A stretch of 64,000 nt of DNA. Origin: an uncultured Microscilla sp. GTDB taxonomy: Bacteria > Bacteroidota > Bacteroidia > Cytophagales > Microscillaceae. Under the pieces are notes generated by a model. The model did not search any database and was not told where the DNA came from. It saw only the letters and a list, made by a program, of their open reading frames with translations. Position 1 is the stretch's first letter. Every line of letters starts with the position of its first letter. This document shows, one piece after another, positions 9,442 to 17,223 of this stretch. The stretch covers positions 1 through 64,000 of the forward strand of contig NZ_CANLRP010000015.1 in the NCBI RefSeq assembly GCF_947493425.1, in the 5' to 3' direction. Position numbers and translations under genes: made by a program.

Positions 9442-10398
9442 ATGAAGAATATCTTACTTTCTCTGTGTTGGTTTGCTTTATTGCCTTTATTTGTGCAGTG
9501 TGGCGGTGCCAAAACGAAAAAAGCCCAGCAATTAGAAGAAACCTTGGACAAAGCCAATAGCGCATGGGCAAAAAACGATTATAAAAACGCTCAAATATAT
9601 TATACACAAGCTGCCAAACTAAACCCCAAGGATGTATACATCCAAAAACGATTGACAAGCATTGATTCTATTCTGGCCAACCAAAAGTTGGAAAAGAAGC
9701 CCATGGTAAAAAAAATATTGCCCGTAAAAGAATACGACTTTGAAGACAGTTTTTACGGGGGCTTTGCCAAGGTAAAGCAAGGCGATAAGTGGGGCTATAT
9801 AAACAGGGAAAAACAAGAAATCGCTGAGCCACAATACGACGAAGCCGCCCACTTTAGCCACGGGTTTGCCAGGGTGTCGGTCAAAGATAAGTACGGGTTT
9901 ATAGACACTAGCGGCAAAGAAATAGTAAAGCCAATAAAGTACGAACAAGCGGGTAAATTTGGTAAAGAAGGACTTGCCTTTGTAATGAAAGAAGATAAAT
10001 ATGGTTATGTAGATACTACTGGAAAAGAAGTGATAGAACTGAAGTATGATTGGGCAGGAAACTTTTCTGAAGATCGCGCCAAGGTGTCCTTGGGCAACAA
10101 GTTTGGCTTTGTAGATGCCAAAGGCAAAGAGGTAATTCAGCTGGACTACGATGCGGTACGTAACTTTAAAGATGGAGTAGCTGCTGTATGGAAACAGCGC
10201 AAGTGGGGCTTTGTAGACATCAATGGTAAAGAAGTAATTCCTTTTAAATATGATCGGGCAGAAGACTTTCGCCTGAAAAAGTATAAAAACAAATACAATC
10301 AGGAAAAAGAAGAGATGCTTGCTTTGGTAGTACTAAATGGTCAAACATTTTTTATCAACAAAAAAGGTAAATGTGTGGTTGATTGTGACGAAAAGTGA
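9442..10398 (+). CDS. WG-repeat lipoprotein
   Basis: The 318-residue protein starts with a lipoprotein signal whose lipobox is LFVQC (Cys about 21). A TPR-like helical pair follows (NDYKNAQIYYTQAAKLNPKD), then about six WG/KWG beta repeats of 22-24 residues. Examples are DKWGYINREKQEI, DKYGFIDTSGKEIVKP, DKYGYVDTTGKEVIEL, NKFGFVDAKGKEVIQL and RKWGFVDINGKEVIPF. WG-repeat proteins are common in Bacteroidota envelopes and are thought to be binding scaffolds; no enzyme activity is known. It precedes the DUF4129/DUF4350 pair on the same strand with a 70-bp gap, so co-transcription is possible. Confidence 0.88.
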   Translation: MKNILLSLCWFALLPLFVQCGGAKTKKAQQLEETLDKANSAWAKNDYKNAQIYYTQAAKLNPKDVYIQKRLTSIDSILANQKLEKKPMVKKILPVKEYDFEDSFYGGFAKVKQGDKWGYINREKQEIAEPQYDEAAHFSHGFARVSVKDKYGFIDTSGKEIVKPIKYEQAGKFGKEGLAFVMKEDKYGYVDTTGKEVIELKYDWAGNFSEDRAKVSLGNKFGFVDAKGKEVIQLDYDAVRNFKDGVAAVWKQRKWGFVDINGKEVIPFKYDRAEDFRLKKYKNKYNQEKEEMLALVVLNGQTFFINKKGKCVVDCDEK

Positions 10399-10468
10399 TT
10401 CAGCCTTCTTTTTTTGGCTAAAAACCTTAGTTTTGTAAGTATATCATCATTTTAACGCACAATATATA

Positions 10469-11206
10469 TTGTCTTATTCACTCAAAATATACGGTATACT
10501 GTTCATAAGCTTTTGGCTTGCTGTATTGGGGCGGGTAATGGCGCAAGACAGTACCACAAGTGCCCCTCAAAAAGTGCCTACTTTTGACAAAGCTAAAATT
10601 CAAAAGTACAAAGATGATCCACGCTTTCAGTACAAAGAAGTACAGAAACCTGCAAGCCCCTCTGCCCTTTACAGACTCAAAGAGTGGCTATGGCGTAACT
10701 TCTGGGAGCCATTGAGTGACCCCGACAAACACCCGATTGCAAGTAAAGTGTATTATTTATTAATTGCACTGATTCTGTTGTATGCGATTCTTAAACTCAT
10801 CAATGCCGATTTGACGGGAATATTTCGGAGAGAGCCCTCCAATAAAATTTCTTTTACCGAAGTGGATGAGAATATCCATGAGATGAATTTTGCCCAACTG
10901 ATCAAAGAGGCAAAAACTAAACAGAACTACAGGCGTGCCATTCGTTTGCTATATCTCCAATCGCTCAAAAAATTATCAGACAAAAGGTTGATTCACTGGG
11001 AAATAGACAAAACTAATCAGGAATATGTGCAAGCACTGCAGGGCGACTCACTGAAGTCAGACTTTCAGGAACTGACAGTGAGGTTTGAATACATTTGTTA
11101 TGGAGACTTCCATATAGACCGCAATTTATTTACACAAATAGAGCCTCTGTTTGAGCAGTTTAATGCGCGTATAAACCAAACCAGGTCCAAACCAACCCAT
11201 ATATAA
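10469..11206 (+). CDS. DUF4129-family membrane protein, TTG start
   Basis: The 245-residue protein has a signal-like N-terminus ending GRVMAQ, a periplasmic stretch, one strong membrane helix (VYYLLIALILLYAILKLI, about residues 93-110) and a cytoplasmic helical domain. That domain (FAQLIKEAKTKQNYRRAIRL ... DKTNQEYVQAL ... FEYICYGDF) is the typical DUF4129 tail. The start is TTG at 10469; the only in-frame ATG within the leader would destroy the signal peptide. DUF4129 genes normally sit in MoxR-ATPase/DUF58/DUF4350 clusters of unknown envelope function. Here DUF4350 follows after only 5 bp. Confidence 0.85.
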   Translation: MSYSLKIYGILFISFWLAVLGRVMAQDSTTSAPQKVPTFDKAKIQKYKDDPRFQYKEVQKPASPSALYRLKEWLWRNFWEPLSDPDKHPIASKVYYLLIALILLYAILKLINADLTGIFRREPSNKISFTEVDENIHEMNFAQLIKEAKTKQNYRRAIRLLYLQSLKKLSDKRLIHWEIDKTNQEYVQALQGDSLKSDFQELTVRFEYICYGDFHIDRNLFTQIEPLFEQFNARINQTRSKPTHI

Positions 11207-11211
11207 ATGCT

Positions 11212-12678
11212 ATGAAAAAACAGAACTCAGTATTTATGTTGTTGATTGTGGTCATACTAATGATACTTATGTTTGCCGAGTATGCCCAACCCAAACGTAT
11301 TAACTGGAACCCTACCTACGCTTCTAGCGACCAAAATCCTTATGGCGCCTATATATTGCACCAAGAACTGGCAGAGGTGTTTCCTGCCCAAAAAATAGAA
11401 ACTAAAGAACGTACTATTTACGAAAGTCTCAAACGCGATTTTAAGGCACGTACTCACCTAGCACAAGGTGATGTAAACTACCTCTTTATCAATCGGTTGT
11501 TTGACCCTAACCCAACTGATTTTAGAATACTAAAAAAATTTGTGAACAATGGAGGAGAGGCTTTTATTTCGGCCAGATTGTTTAACAAAGCTGTGGCAGA
11601 CGAGCTGGAGATTAAAACCAGTTACTTTTTCTTAAACACCAAAGATTCAGTATCATTAAAACTCACTCCCCCTCACCCTTTTGCCAACCAAACCTACTAT
11701 TTCAAACCAGGGACGGTTACAGAGTATTTTGAAAAATACAATAAAACAAAGTCAAAAGTATTGGCAGTCAACAGTCGCAACCAACCCATATTGATTAAGT
11801 ACCCCCATGGCGACGGTCATTTTTATATCAATACTACGCCATTGGCTTTTGCCAATTATCATATGGTGTTTAACAACAATGCTCATTTTGTGGCAGGTAT
11901 ACTTAGCTACTTGCCCAGGCAAACAGTGTTTTGGGATGAGTATTATAAAGAAGGGCGTATTCATGACAACAACCGATTGCGCTTTGTATTTAGCCGAGAG
12001 TCGTTGCGTTGGGCCTTTTGGCTAACTGCGGTAGGTTTGTTGTTGTTTATCATTTTCGATGGACGCCGCAAACAAAGGGTCATTCCTATCATCAAACCTT
12101 TGCCTAATACCACGCTGGATTTTACCAAAACTGTAGGGCAATTGTACTACCAACGACGCAACCATAAAAACATCGCAGAAAAGCGTATTACTCATTTTCT
12201 GGAGTTTGTACGCACCCATTTATACTTGTCTACTGCCCAATTTGATGATGATTTTTTGAATAAACTTGCTGCCAAAACCAACGGTGATCGACGCGAAATA
12301 GCCACCCTGTTTAAACTGATTAAACAAGTAAAAGCCAAGTCGGTTATTTCTGATACCCAATTGTTGTACCTGAGTAGCCATATAGATAGGGTAAAGGCTG
12401 CTTACGAAGGCAAAGACTTGAGTAAAGTAGAAGAAACCAAAGCCTCGAAACAATTTAATAATCACATTATTTTTGGCATTTTTTGGCTCTTAATGGGCAG
12501 TGCAGCGGCATTGTCTTATATTATGACTTCAGGTGGTGATATGCTGTACCTGTTTTTAGGCGTTGTGGTGTTGGGTATTGTACAAATTGCCTTTGGAACA
12601 TCGCAACAAGCCAAAGAAAGAAGCAACCGAATAAGGTTGAGTAGGGGTAAAAAGCCTTTAAAGCAACACAGTTTATAA
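11212..12678 (+). CDS. DUF4350-domain membrane protein
   Basis: The 488-residue protein has an N-terminal membrane helix (FMLLIVVILMILMFAEYAQ). The following domain (NPTYASSDQNPYGAYILHQELAEVFP ... GGEAFISARLF) matches the DUF4350 start, which resembles a GldG/IFT-like domain. A second helix lies around residue 270 (WAFWLTAVGLLLFIIFDGRR). A conserved cytoplasmic part follows, then two more helices near 425-465. It forms a pair with the DUF4129 gene. The usual MoxR ATPase and DUF58 partners are not next to it. Its stop codon overlaps the ATG of the following AraC frame as TAATG, suggesting former or present translational coupling. Confidence 0.85.
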   Translation: MKKQNSVFMLLIVVILMILMFAEYAQPKRINWNPTYASSDQNPYGAYILHQELAEVFPAQKIETKERTIYESLKRDFKARTHLAQGDVNYLFINRLFDPNPTDFRILKKFVNNGGEAFISARLFNKAVADELEIKTSYFFLNTKDSVSLKLTPPHPFANQTYYFKPGTVTEYFEKYNKTKSKVLAVNSRNQPILIKYPHGDGHFYINTTPLAFANYHMVFNNNAHFVAGILSYLPRQTVFWDEYYKEGRIHDNNRLRFVFSRESLRWAFWLTAVGLLLFIIFDGRRKQRVIPIIKPLPNTTLDFTKTVGQLYYQRRNHKNIAEKRITHFLEFVRTHLYLSTAQFDDDFLNKLAAKTNGDRREIATLFKLIKQVKAKSVISDTQLLYLSSHIDRVKAAYEGKDLSKVEETKASKQFNNHIIFGIFWLLMGSAAALSYIMTSGGDMLYLFLGVVVLGIVQIAFGTSQQAKERSNRIRLSRGKKPLKQHSL

Positions 12679-12692
12679 TGCCCCCTCTATAG

Positions 12693-13577
12693 ACTTATGA
12701 ACAAAACCAGGCGATCATCGACCATATTCCAAACATATCGTTTCTTGAAAAACCCCTTAGACCTAAAGGTTTTGAGCTTTTATCGTTAGAGGAGTTATTT
12801 GCCCACCCCCCCATCAACCACGACCCTTATAAACCTCATCGGCTTGATTTTTTCGCCATATTGATCATTAATCAGGGAAAAGTTTGTCATTATCTTGACT
12901 TTACAACTTATGTTTTGTGCCAAGGTGATTGTTTGGTGATTTCGCCAGGGCAAGTACACGCCTTTGATCCCCAATCAACCTACAAGGGGCACCTGTTGCT
13001 ATTTACTGAAGCATTTTTGCTTAAGTATGTAGCTCAATCAGCATGCGTCAAAATAGCCCAACTGTATAAGTGCCCCTTAAGCTTATCTTTTTTTAGTTTG
13101 CCGGAAAGCTCAAAACTAGTGACCACCATCAGCCAAGTCTTGATGGATACCGAAAAATTTGCTCAAACCGATATTATTGGGGCACACCTATCTATTTACT
13201 TGCTCAAGCTTGTTCAGCTTAACCAAACACAAGCATTGGTTTATCGTTATGGCAGCAATTATGAATTATTCAACAGGTTTAACCAACAAGTGACCCAATA
13301 CTTTCACCAAAGTCGCAATGCTAAAGATTATGCCCTTGAGTTGGCAGTCTCTTACAAACACTTAAATGAAATATGTAAACAATTTACCCAAAAAACTGCC
13401 AAGGCATTCATCGACGATGTAGTAGTATTGGAAGCACAACGGCAGCTGTCATCCACGACTAACTCTATCAAAGAAATAGCCTTTGCCTGTGGGTTTGATG
13501 AACCTACCAATTTTTTAAAATACTTCAAGAAGCATACTGGTAAAACCCCTGCCAATTTCCGGGCTAAATACCCATAG
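12693..13577 (+). CDS. AraC-family transcriptional regulator, 5' end unusual
   Basis: The frame is coding-like from about 12700: YEQNQAIIDHIPNISFLEKP leads into a cupin-type sensor domain (PHRLDFFAILIINQGKVCHY). The C-terminal half carries two helix-turn-helices (AKDYALELAVSYKHLNEICK and SIKEIAFACGFDEPTNFLKY, then FKKHTGKTPANFR) as in AraC regulators. The first convenient start in this frame, TTG at 12861, would cut into the cupin strand, so it is unlikely. An ATG at 12678 overlaps the previous stop but meets an in-frame TAG at 12690. Either translation starts at a non-standard codon, or the gene carries an early nonsense mutation or a sequence error. It may control the oxidoreductase gene downstream. 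Confidence 0.75.
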   Translation, partial: TYEQNQAIIDHIPNISFLEKPLRPKGFELLSLEELFAHPPINHDPYKPHRLDFFAILIINQGKVCHYLDFTTYVLCQGDCLVISPGQVHAFDPQSTYKGHLLLFTEAFLLKYVAQSACVKIAQLYKCPLSLSFFSLPESSKLVTTISQVLMDTEKFAQTDIIGAHLSIYLLKLVQLNQTQALVYRYGSNYELFNRFNQQVTQYFHQSRNAKDYALELAVSYKHLNEICKQFTQKTAKAFIDDVVVLEAQRQLSSTTNSIKEIAFACGFDEPTNFLKYFKKHTGKTPANFRAKYP

Positions 13578-13945
13578 GTAATACATTTACCATAGAAACA
13601 CATCCTTTTACCTTTATTGCTCTTGGTTTTTGCCTGACCTTTGTACCTATACAAATGAGTCTTTAACAAATTAGGGAGCAATTAAAAAATAGGATACCCT
13701 TTCTTTGCTAGCTACTTTATTCTGAGACACGGCACTTTTTAAAGTCATAGCAGAGCTACGGTTGCAAACTGAGGCTACAGCTTTGCTGTGCCGAGTTTAT
13801 AAATCCCCCGAATCAAGTTCGGGGTTGTGAACTGAACTTGTTTCGGGGCTCTGCCAAAGGCTAAAAGTAACAAAGTCTCGGGGCAAAAGAGCAGCTACAA
13901 AATGGGTAGGTTATTTCTTGTTTGATCCCTTAACACCTGTAAGAT
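13578..13945. other. Intergenic region with GC-rich inverted repeats
   Basis: No gene is seen. Inside it, CCCCGAA (13806-13812) pairs with TTCGGGG (13818-13824). The wider word CCCGAATCAAGTTC (13807-13820) has a near-perfect inverted partner GAACTTGTTTCGGG (about 13834-13847). The stretch is richer in G+C than other spacers here and looks like a palindromic intergenic repeat or the remains of one. Confidence 0.45.
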
Positions 13946-14809
13946 ATGAAAATAGCCGTAACTGCCGCCAGTGGAAAATTGGGAACCGCCATAGTAAAAC
14001 AACTTATAAAAGATATAGGCAAAGACAATGTGGTAGGAGTAGCCCGTACCCCAGCAAAAGCCAAGCATTTGGGGGTAGAAGTAAGGTCAGGTGACTATAA
14101 TAGCCGTGAACAGTTCGATATTGCCCTTAAGGGAATAGATACAGTATTGATTATATCGGGAATGGATGTGCCTGAAAAACGCATAGCACAACATCGTAAT
14201 ATTATAGAAGCAGCCAAAACCAATGGGGTCAAGAAAATAGTATATACCAGTATTGTAGGTGAAGAAGCAAAAACCGCTTTTAGCCCTGTTGTAAAGAGTA
14301 ATCGCCAAACAGAACAGGACACCCAAAATTCGGGGTTAGATTGGGTAATAGGGCGAAATGGTCTATATATAGAACCCGATTTTGAGTACCTTGAGCACTA
14401 CATCAAGGCAGGTGAGATAGCCAATTGTGCAGGAAATGGTCAATGTGCTTATACCAGCCGTAGCGAGCTTGCCGTTGCCTATAGCCATCTGCTACAAGAA
14501 GAGCAGCACAATGGTCGTGTATATCACCTGGTGGGAGAGCCTATTACTCAAACACAACTTACCGAATATATTAATCAGGTGTTTGGTACCAACCTATCTT
14601 ATCGGCCTATGACTACCAAAGAGTATTTACAAGAACGTAAAACGGCTTTAGGTGATTTTATGGGAACAATCATTGGTGGTATTTACAATGGAATCCAACA
14701 GGGAACCTTTAACCCTGAGTCTCAATTTGATCAGGCTACTGGCAGACCTCACCTTTCAGCCTTGGCAATGGCTCAGGCTTTCAAAAAAGCACAAGAAGCC
14801 CTGGTGTAA
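13946..14809 (+). CDS. NmrA/QorB-like NAD(P)-binding oxidoreductase
   Basis: The 287-residue atypical short-chain dehydrogenase begins with the dinucleotide-binding motif TAASGKLG (residues 5-12) in a Rossmann fold. Later strands are GVARTPAKAK, TVLIISGMD and KIVYTSIVGEE. The C-terminal half (GLYIEPDFEYLEHYIKAGE, YTSRSELAVAYSHLL, YHLVGEPITQTQLTEYI) follows type-2 NAD(P)H:quinone oxidoreductases (QorB/YtfG). It lacks the classical YxxxK pair, as expected for NmrA-like members. An AraC regulator lies just upstream on the same strand. The substrate is inferred only from the family. Confidence 0.85.
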   Translation: MKIAVTAASGKLGTAIVKQLIKDIGKDNVVGVARTPAKAKHLGVEVRSGDYNSREQFDIALKGIDTVLIISGMDVPEKRIAQHRNIIEAAKTNGVKKIVYTSIVGEEAKTAFSPVVKSNRQTEQDTQNSGLDWVIGRNGLYIEPDFEYLEHYIKAGEIANCAGNGQCAYTSRSELAVAYSHLLQEEQHNGRVYHLVGEPITQTQLTEYINQVFGTNLSYRPMTTKEYLQERKTALGDFMGTIIGGIYNGIQQGTFNPESQFDQATGRPHLSALAMAQAFKKAQEALV

Positions 14810-14831
14810 GCGCACCACCTGCATAAAACAA

Positions 14832-14865
14832 CAAAGCCTGAAGTTGTATTCACTCCAGGCTTTTG
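14832..14865. terminator. Bidirectional terminator between the oxidoreductase gene and dnaJ
   Basis: AAAGCCTG (14833-14840) pairs with CAGGCTTT (14856-14863), with T-rich sequence after the arm on the plus strand and after AAAGCC on the minus strand. It separates two converging genes. Confidence 0.7.
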
Positions 14866-14887
14866 TATGCATAAATTTGCTTCACCT

Positions 14888-16051
14888 TTACCCCTGAAAA
14901 AACTCTTTCATTCTTTCAAAAAAGTTTTTATCACTTTTCTTAGGGTTAGGCGTAAAGTTTTTAGCATCACGCAACTTCTCTAAAAGTTCTCGCTCCTGCT
15001 TGGTCAGGGTTTGTGGAGTCCATACATTGATATGAATCAACTGGTCGCCCCTGCCGTACCCCTCAATGTCTTTGATGCCTTTTCCGCGTAAGCGCAGTAT
15101 TTTACCACTTTGGGTACCAGGTTCTACTTTGATCTTTGCCTTACCATTAATCGTAGGCACCTCTACCGATATACCCAGCGACACATCTACAAAGCTTAAT
15201 TGCAAATCGTAAATTACATCAGTACCACGTCGGGTTAGATGCTCATGAGGAGTTTCTTCTACTACAATCAATAAATCGCCTGGCACACCGCCACGAGGGG
15301 GTACATTTCCTTTACTCGACATAGACAACTGCATACCCTCGGTCACCCCAGGAGGAATGCTCACTGGTATTACTTCTTCTTCGAGCTGGCGACCTTCGCC
15401 ACTACAGGCACCACATTTTTCGTTAATGGTTTTCCCCTCTCCATTACAGGTAGGGCAAGTACTGCTAGACACCATTTGCCCCAGCATAGTGTTCACTACC
15501 TTGCGCACCTGACCAGAGCCATTACAAGTACCACAGTTGTCTAGTGATGAACCATTTTTGGCACCATTTCCGCCGCAGGTCTCACAATTGGTATACCTTT
15601 TTACTTTTATTTTTTTATCTACACCCTCAGAAATTTCTTCCAGAGTAAGTTTAAGCTTAATACGAAGGTTAGAACCACGGCGAGCACGTGCTCCTCCCCT
15701 GCCTCTTCCGCCACCGCCAAAGAAGCTGTCAAATGGGCTGCCGCCACCGCCACCTCCTCCAAAAATATCGCTAAATTGAGAGAAGATGTCATCCATATTC
15801 ATTCCTCCGCCGCCGCCAAATCCACCAGCTAAGCCCTCATGTCCAAAACGATCATAACGCTGACGTTTTTCATCGTTGTTGAGCACATCATACGCTTCTG
15901 CGGCTTCTTTAAACTTTTCTTCGGCTGTAGAATCTCCTGGGTTTTTATCAGGGTGATATTTGATTGCCAGCTTGCGATAAGCCTTTTTAAGCTCATCTTT
16001 AGCAGCTCCCCTGCTTACGCCCAGCACTTCGTAATAGTCCCGTTTAGACAT
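14888..16051 (-). CDS. dnaJ: Chaperone protein DnaJ
   Basis: The 387-residue Hsp40 co-chaperone stimulates the DnaK ATPase and delivers unfolded clients in the cytoplasm. The J domain spans residues 1-70, with the HPD motif at residues 33-35. A Gly/Phe-rich segment follows (FGGGGG repeats, about 75-120). Four zinc-binding CxxCxGxG motifs come next ([32 protein letters not shown]), then the client-binding C-terminal domains with [16 protein letters not shown]. Length and architecture are those of full type I DnaJ. The gene begins 16 bp after the grpE stop, so the two form an operon. Confidence 0.97.
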   Translation of the reverse strand: MSKRDYYEVLGVSRGAAKDELKKAYRKLAIKYHPDKNPGDSTAEEKFKEAAEAYDVLNNDEKRQRYDRFGHEGLAGGFGGGGGMNMDDIFSQFSDIFGGGGGGGSPFDSFFGGGGRGRGGARARRGSNLRIKLKLTLEEISEGVDKKIKVKRYTNCETCGGNGAKNGSSLDNCGTCNGSGQVRKVVNTMLGQMVSSSTCPTCNGEGKTINEKCGACSGEGRQLEEEVIPVSIPPGVTEGMQLSMSSKGNVPPRGGVPGDLLIVVEETPHEHLTRRGTDVIYDLQLSFVDVSLGISVEVPTINGKAKIKVEPGTQSGKILRLRGKGIKDIEGYGRGDQLIHINVWTPQTLTKQERELLEKLRDAKNFTPNPKKSDKNFFERMKEFFQG

Positions 16052-16067
16052 CTTTTTGTTGTTTTTG

Positions 16068-16673
16068 TTAGCTTCCCACTACTACTTTTGCAAATCTTAC
16101 TACTTTGTCATGCAAGTAATAGCCTCGCTCAATTTCATCAATCACTTTACCTTTTTGGTCGTCGCTCGGCGCGGGCACTTGTGCAATAGACTCATGTTCT
16201 TCTACATCAAACACCTTTCCGATTGCCGACTCCATAGGTTTTAAGCCTTTATTTAACAAGGTCTTGCCAAATTTATCCTGAATTAGCTTCACCCCTTCTT
16301 TGATTGCCTCTTTGTCTTCTGCTTCTTCAAATGCTTTGAGCGCACGATCGAAGTCATCAAGAATAGGCAATAAATCTTTCAATAAACCTTCATTCGCCAA
16401 TTTTATTTGCTCAATTTTTTCTTTGGCAGTACGTCGGCGGAAGTTTTCAAAATCGGCATACAAGCGTACATATTTATCTTTAGCTTCCTGTACTTCAGCC
16501 TCAAGTTTTGCTTGTGTATCTTCTTGAGGTTGGGCACTCGCTTCGGTATTAGTTTCGCTTGCGTCAGCACTTGTTTCTTCTGTAGCATTTACCTGTGCTT
16601 CCTGCTCTGTCAAGTTTTCACCATTTTGGTTGGTAGTGGCAGGTTCTTTCTCTGATTCTGAATTGTGGGTCAT
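16068..16673 (-). CDS. grpE: Nucleotide exchange factor GrpE
   Basis: The 201-residue protein (from the ATG at 16671-16673; a longer frame to 16787 adds non-conserved residues) is the exchange factor that releases ADP from DnaK. The N-terminus is acidic and low-complexity (residues 1-65, rich in Glu, Thr and Ala). A long coiled coil follows ([20 protein letters not shown], then [13 protein letters not shown]). The C-terminal beta domain has [20 protein letters not shown] and [16 protein letters not shown], the GrpE signature region. It is the first gene of the grpE-dnaJ operon; dnaK is not nearby. Confidence 0.95.
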   Translation of the reverse strand: MTHNSESEKEPATTNQNGENLTEQEAQVNATEETSADASETNTEASAQPQEDTQAKLEAEVQEAKDKYVRLYADFENFRRRTAKEKIEQIKLANEGLLKDLLPILDDFDRALKAFEEAEDKEAIKEGVKLIQDKFGKTLLNKGLKPMESAIGKVFDVEEHESIAQVPAPSDDQKGKVIDEIERGYYLHDKVVRFAKVVVGS

Positions 16674-16743
16674 AACAACACTCAGTTTAATTCGTTTTAA
16701 GTCGGTTGCATAAAAGTCAATTTTTTTGCCAAAACCTGATTTA

Positions 16744-16757
16744 TGACAAGTTGGCAG
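16744..16757 (-). promoter_or_regulatory. Candidate heat-shock-type inverted repeat upstream of grpE
   Basis: TGACAAGTTGGCAG reads CTGCCAACTTGTCA on the grpE strand, an imperfect TGCCA/TGTCA dyad about 70-85 bases before the grpE start. Its position suits a promoter or operator, but the assignment is speculative. Confidence 0.25.
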
Positions 16758-16805
16758 TCGCTCCATCTCCCTCATATATAGCCTCAAGGTATAAGCAACA
16801 AGTCA

Positions 16806-16842
16806 CAAGTCCTTAGATACCGATGCATATCGGTGTCTGAGG
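16806..16842 (+). repeat. Dispersed palindromic repeat, copy 1
   Basis: CCTTAGATACCGAT (16811-16824) pairs with ATCGGTGTCTGAGG (16829-16842) around a GCAT loop, allowing G-T pairs. It is preceded by CACAAGT. Other copies lie at 16928, 16964, 42656 and 45623. Confidence 0.75.
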
Positions 16843-16927
16843 CTGTCTTGCCAGCAATTATCGTTTTTCTTAACATGCGGGCTATTAAAATCGGCAGACA
16901 GAAACTTTTACAGGGACAAACTTCAAA

Positions 16928-16954
16928 TCCTTAGATGCCGATGCATATCGATAC
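16928..16954 (+). repeat. Dispersed palindromic repeat, copy 2
   Basis: This is a shorter, diverged copy: TCCTTAGATGCCGATGCATA followed by TCGATAC. It sits 85 bp from copy 1 and 10 bp before copy 3. Confidence 0.65.
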
Positions 16955-16963
16955 TACAAGTCG

Positions 16964-16994
16964 CAAGTCCTTAGATACCGATGAATATCGGTGC
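16964..16994 (+). repeat. Dispersed palindromic repeat, copy 3
   Basis: CAAGTCCTTAGATACCGATG followed by AATATCGGTGC. The core is identical to the copy at 42656-42685. With copies 1 and 2 it fills the 550-bp gap between grpE and the transglycosylase gene, in which no gene is seen. Confidence 0.75.
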
Positions 16995-17223
16995 TATACC
17001 CTCCGTAGAACTCATCACAGCAAACTGCCCCGATAAATAGGGTTTAGAAATAGATTCAGTCCATAGGCAACTGACAAATCCATAGCACATTCGTTTTCAG
17101 CAGATTATAAATTAGTTAGAAGCCAGCGCCACAGTCTTTCTTCTACTCGCTTTTAAATCAGGGCTTTTTTAGCAATTAAAAGCACTACCCTTGTCTCAAG
17201 AAAAGCTATATAAATTTAGCCGG

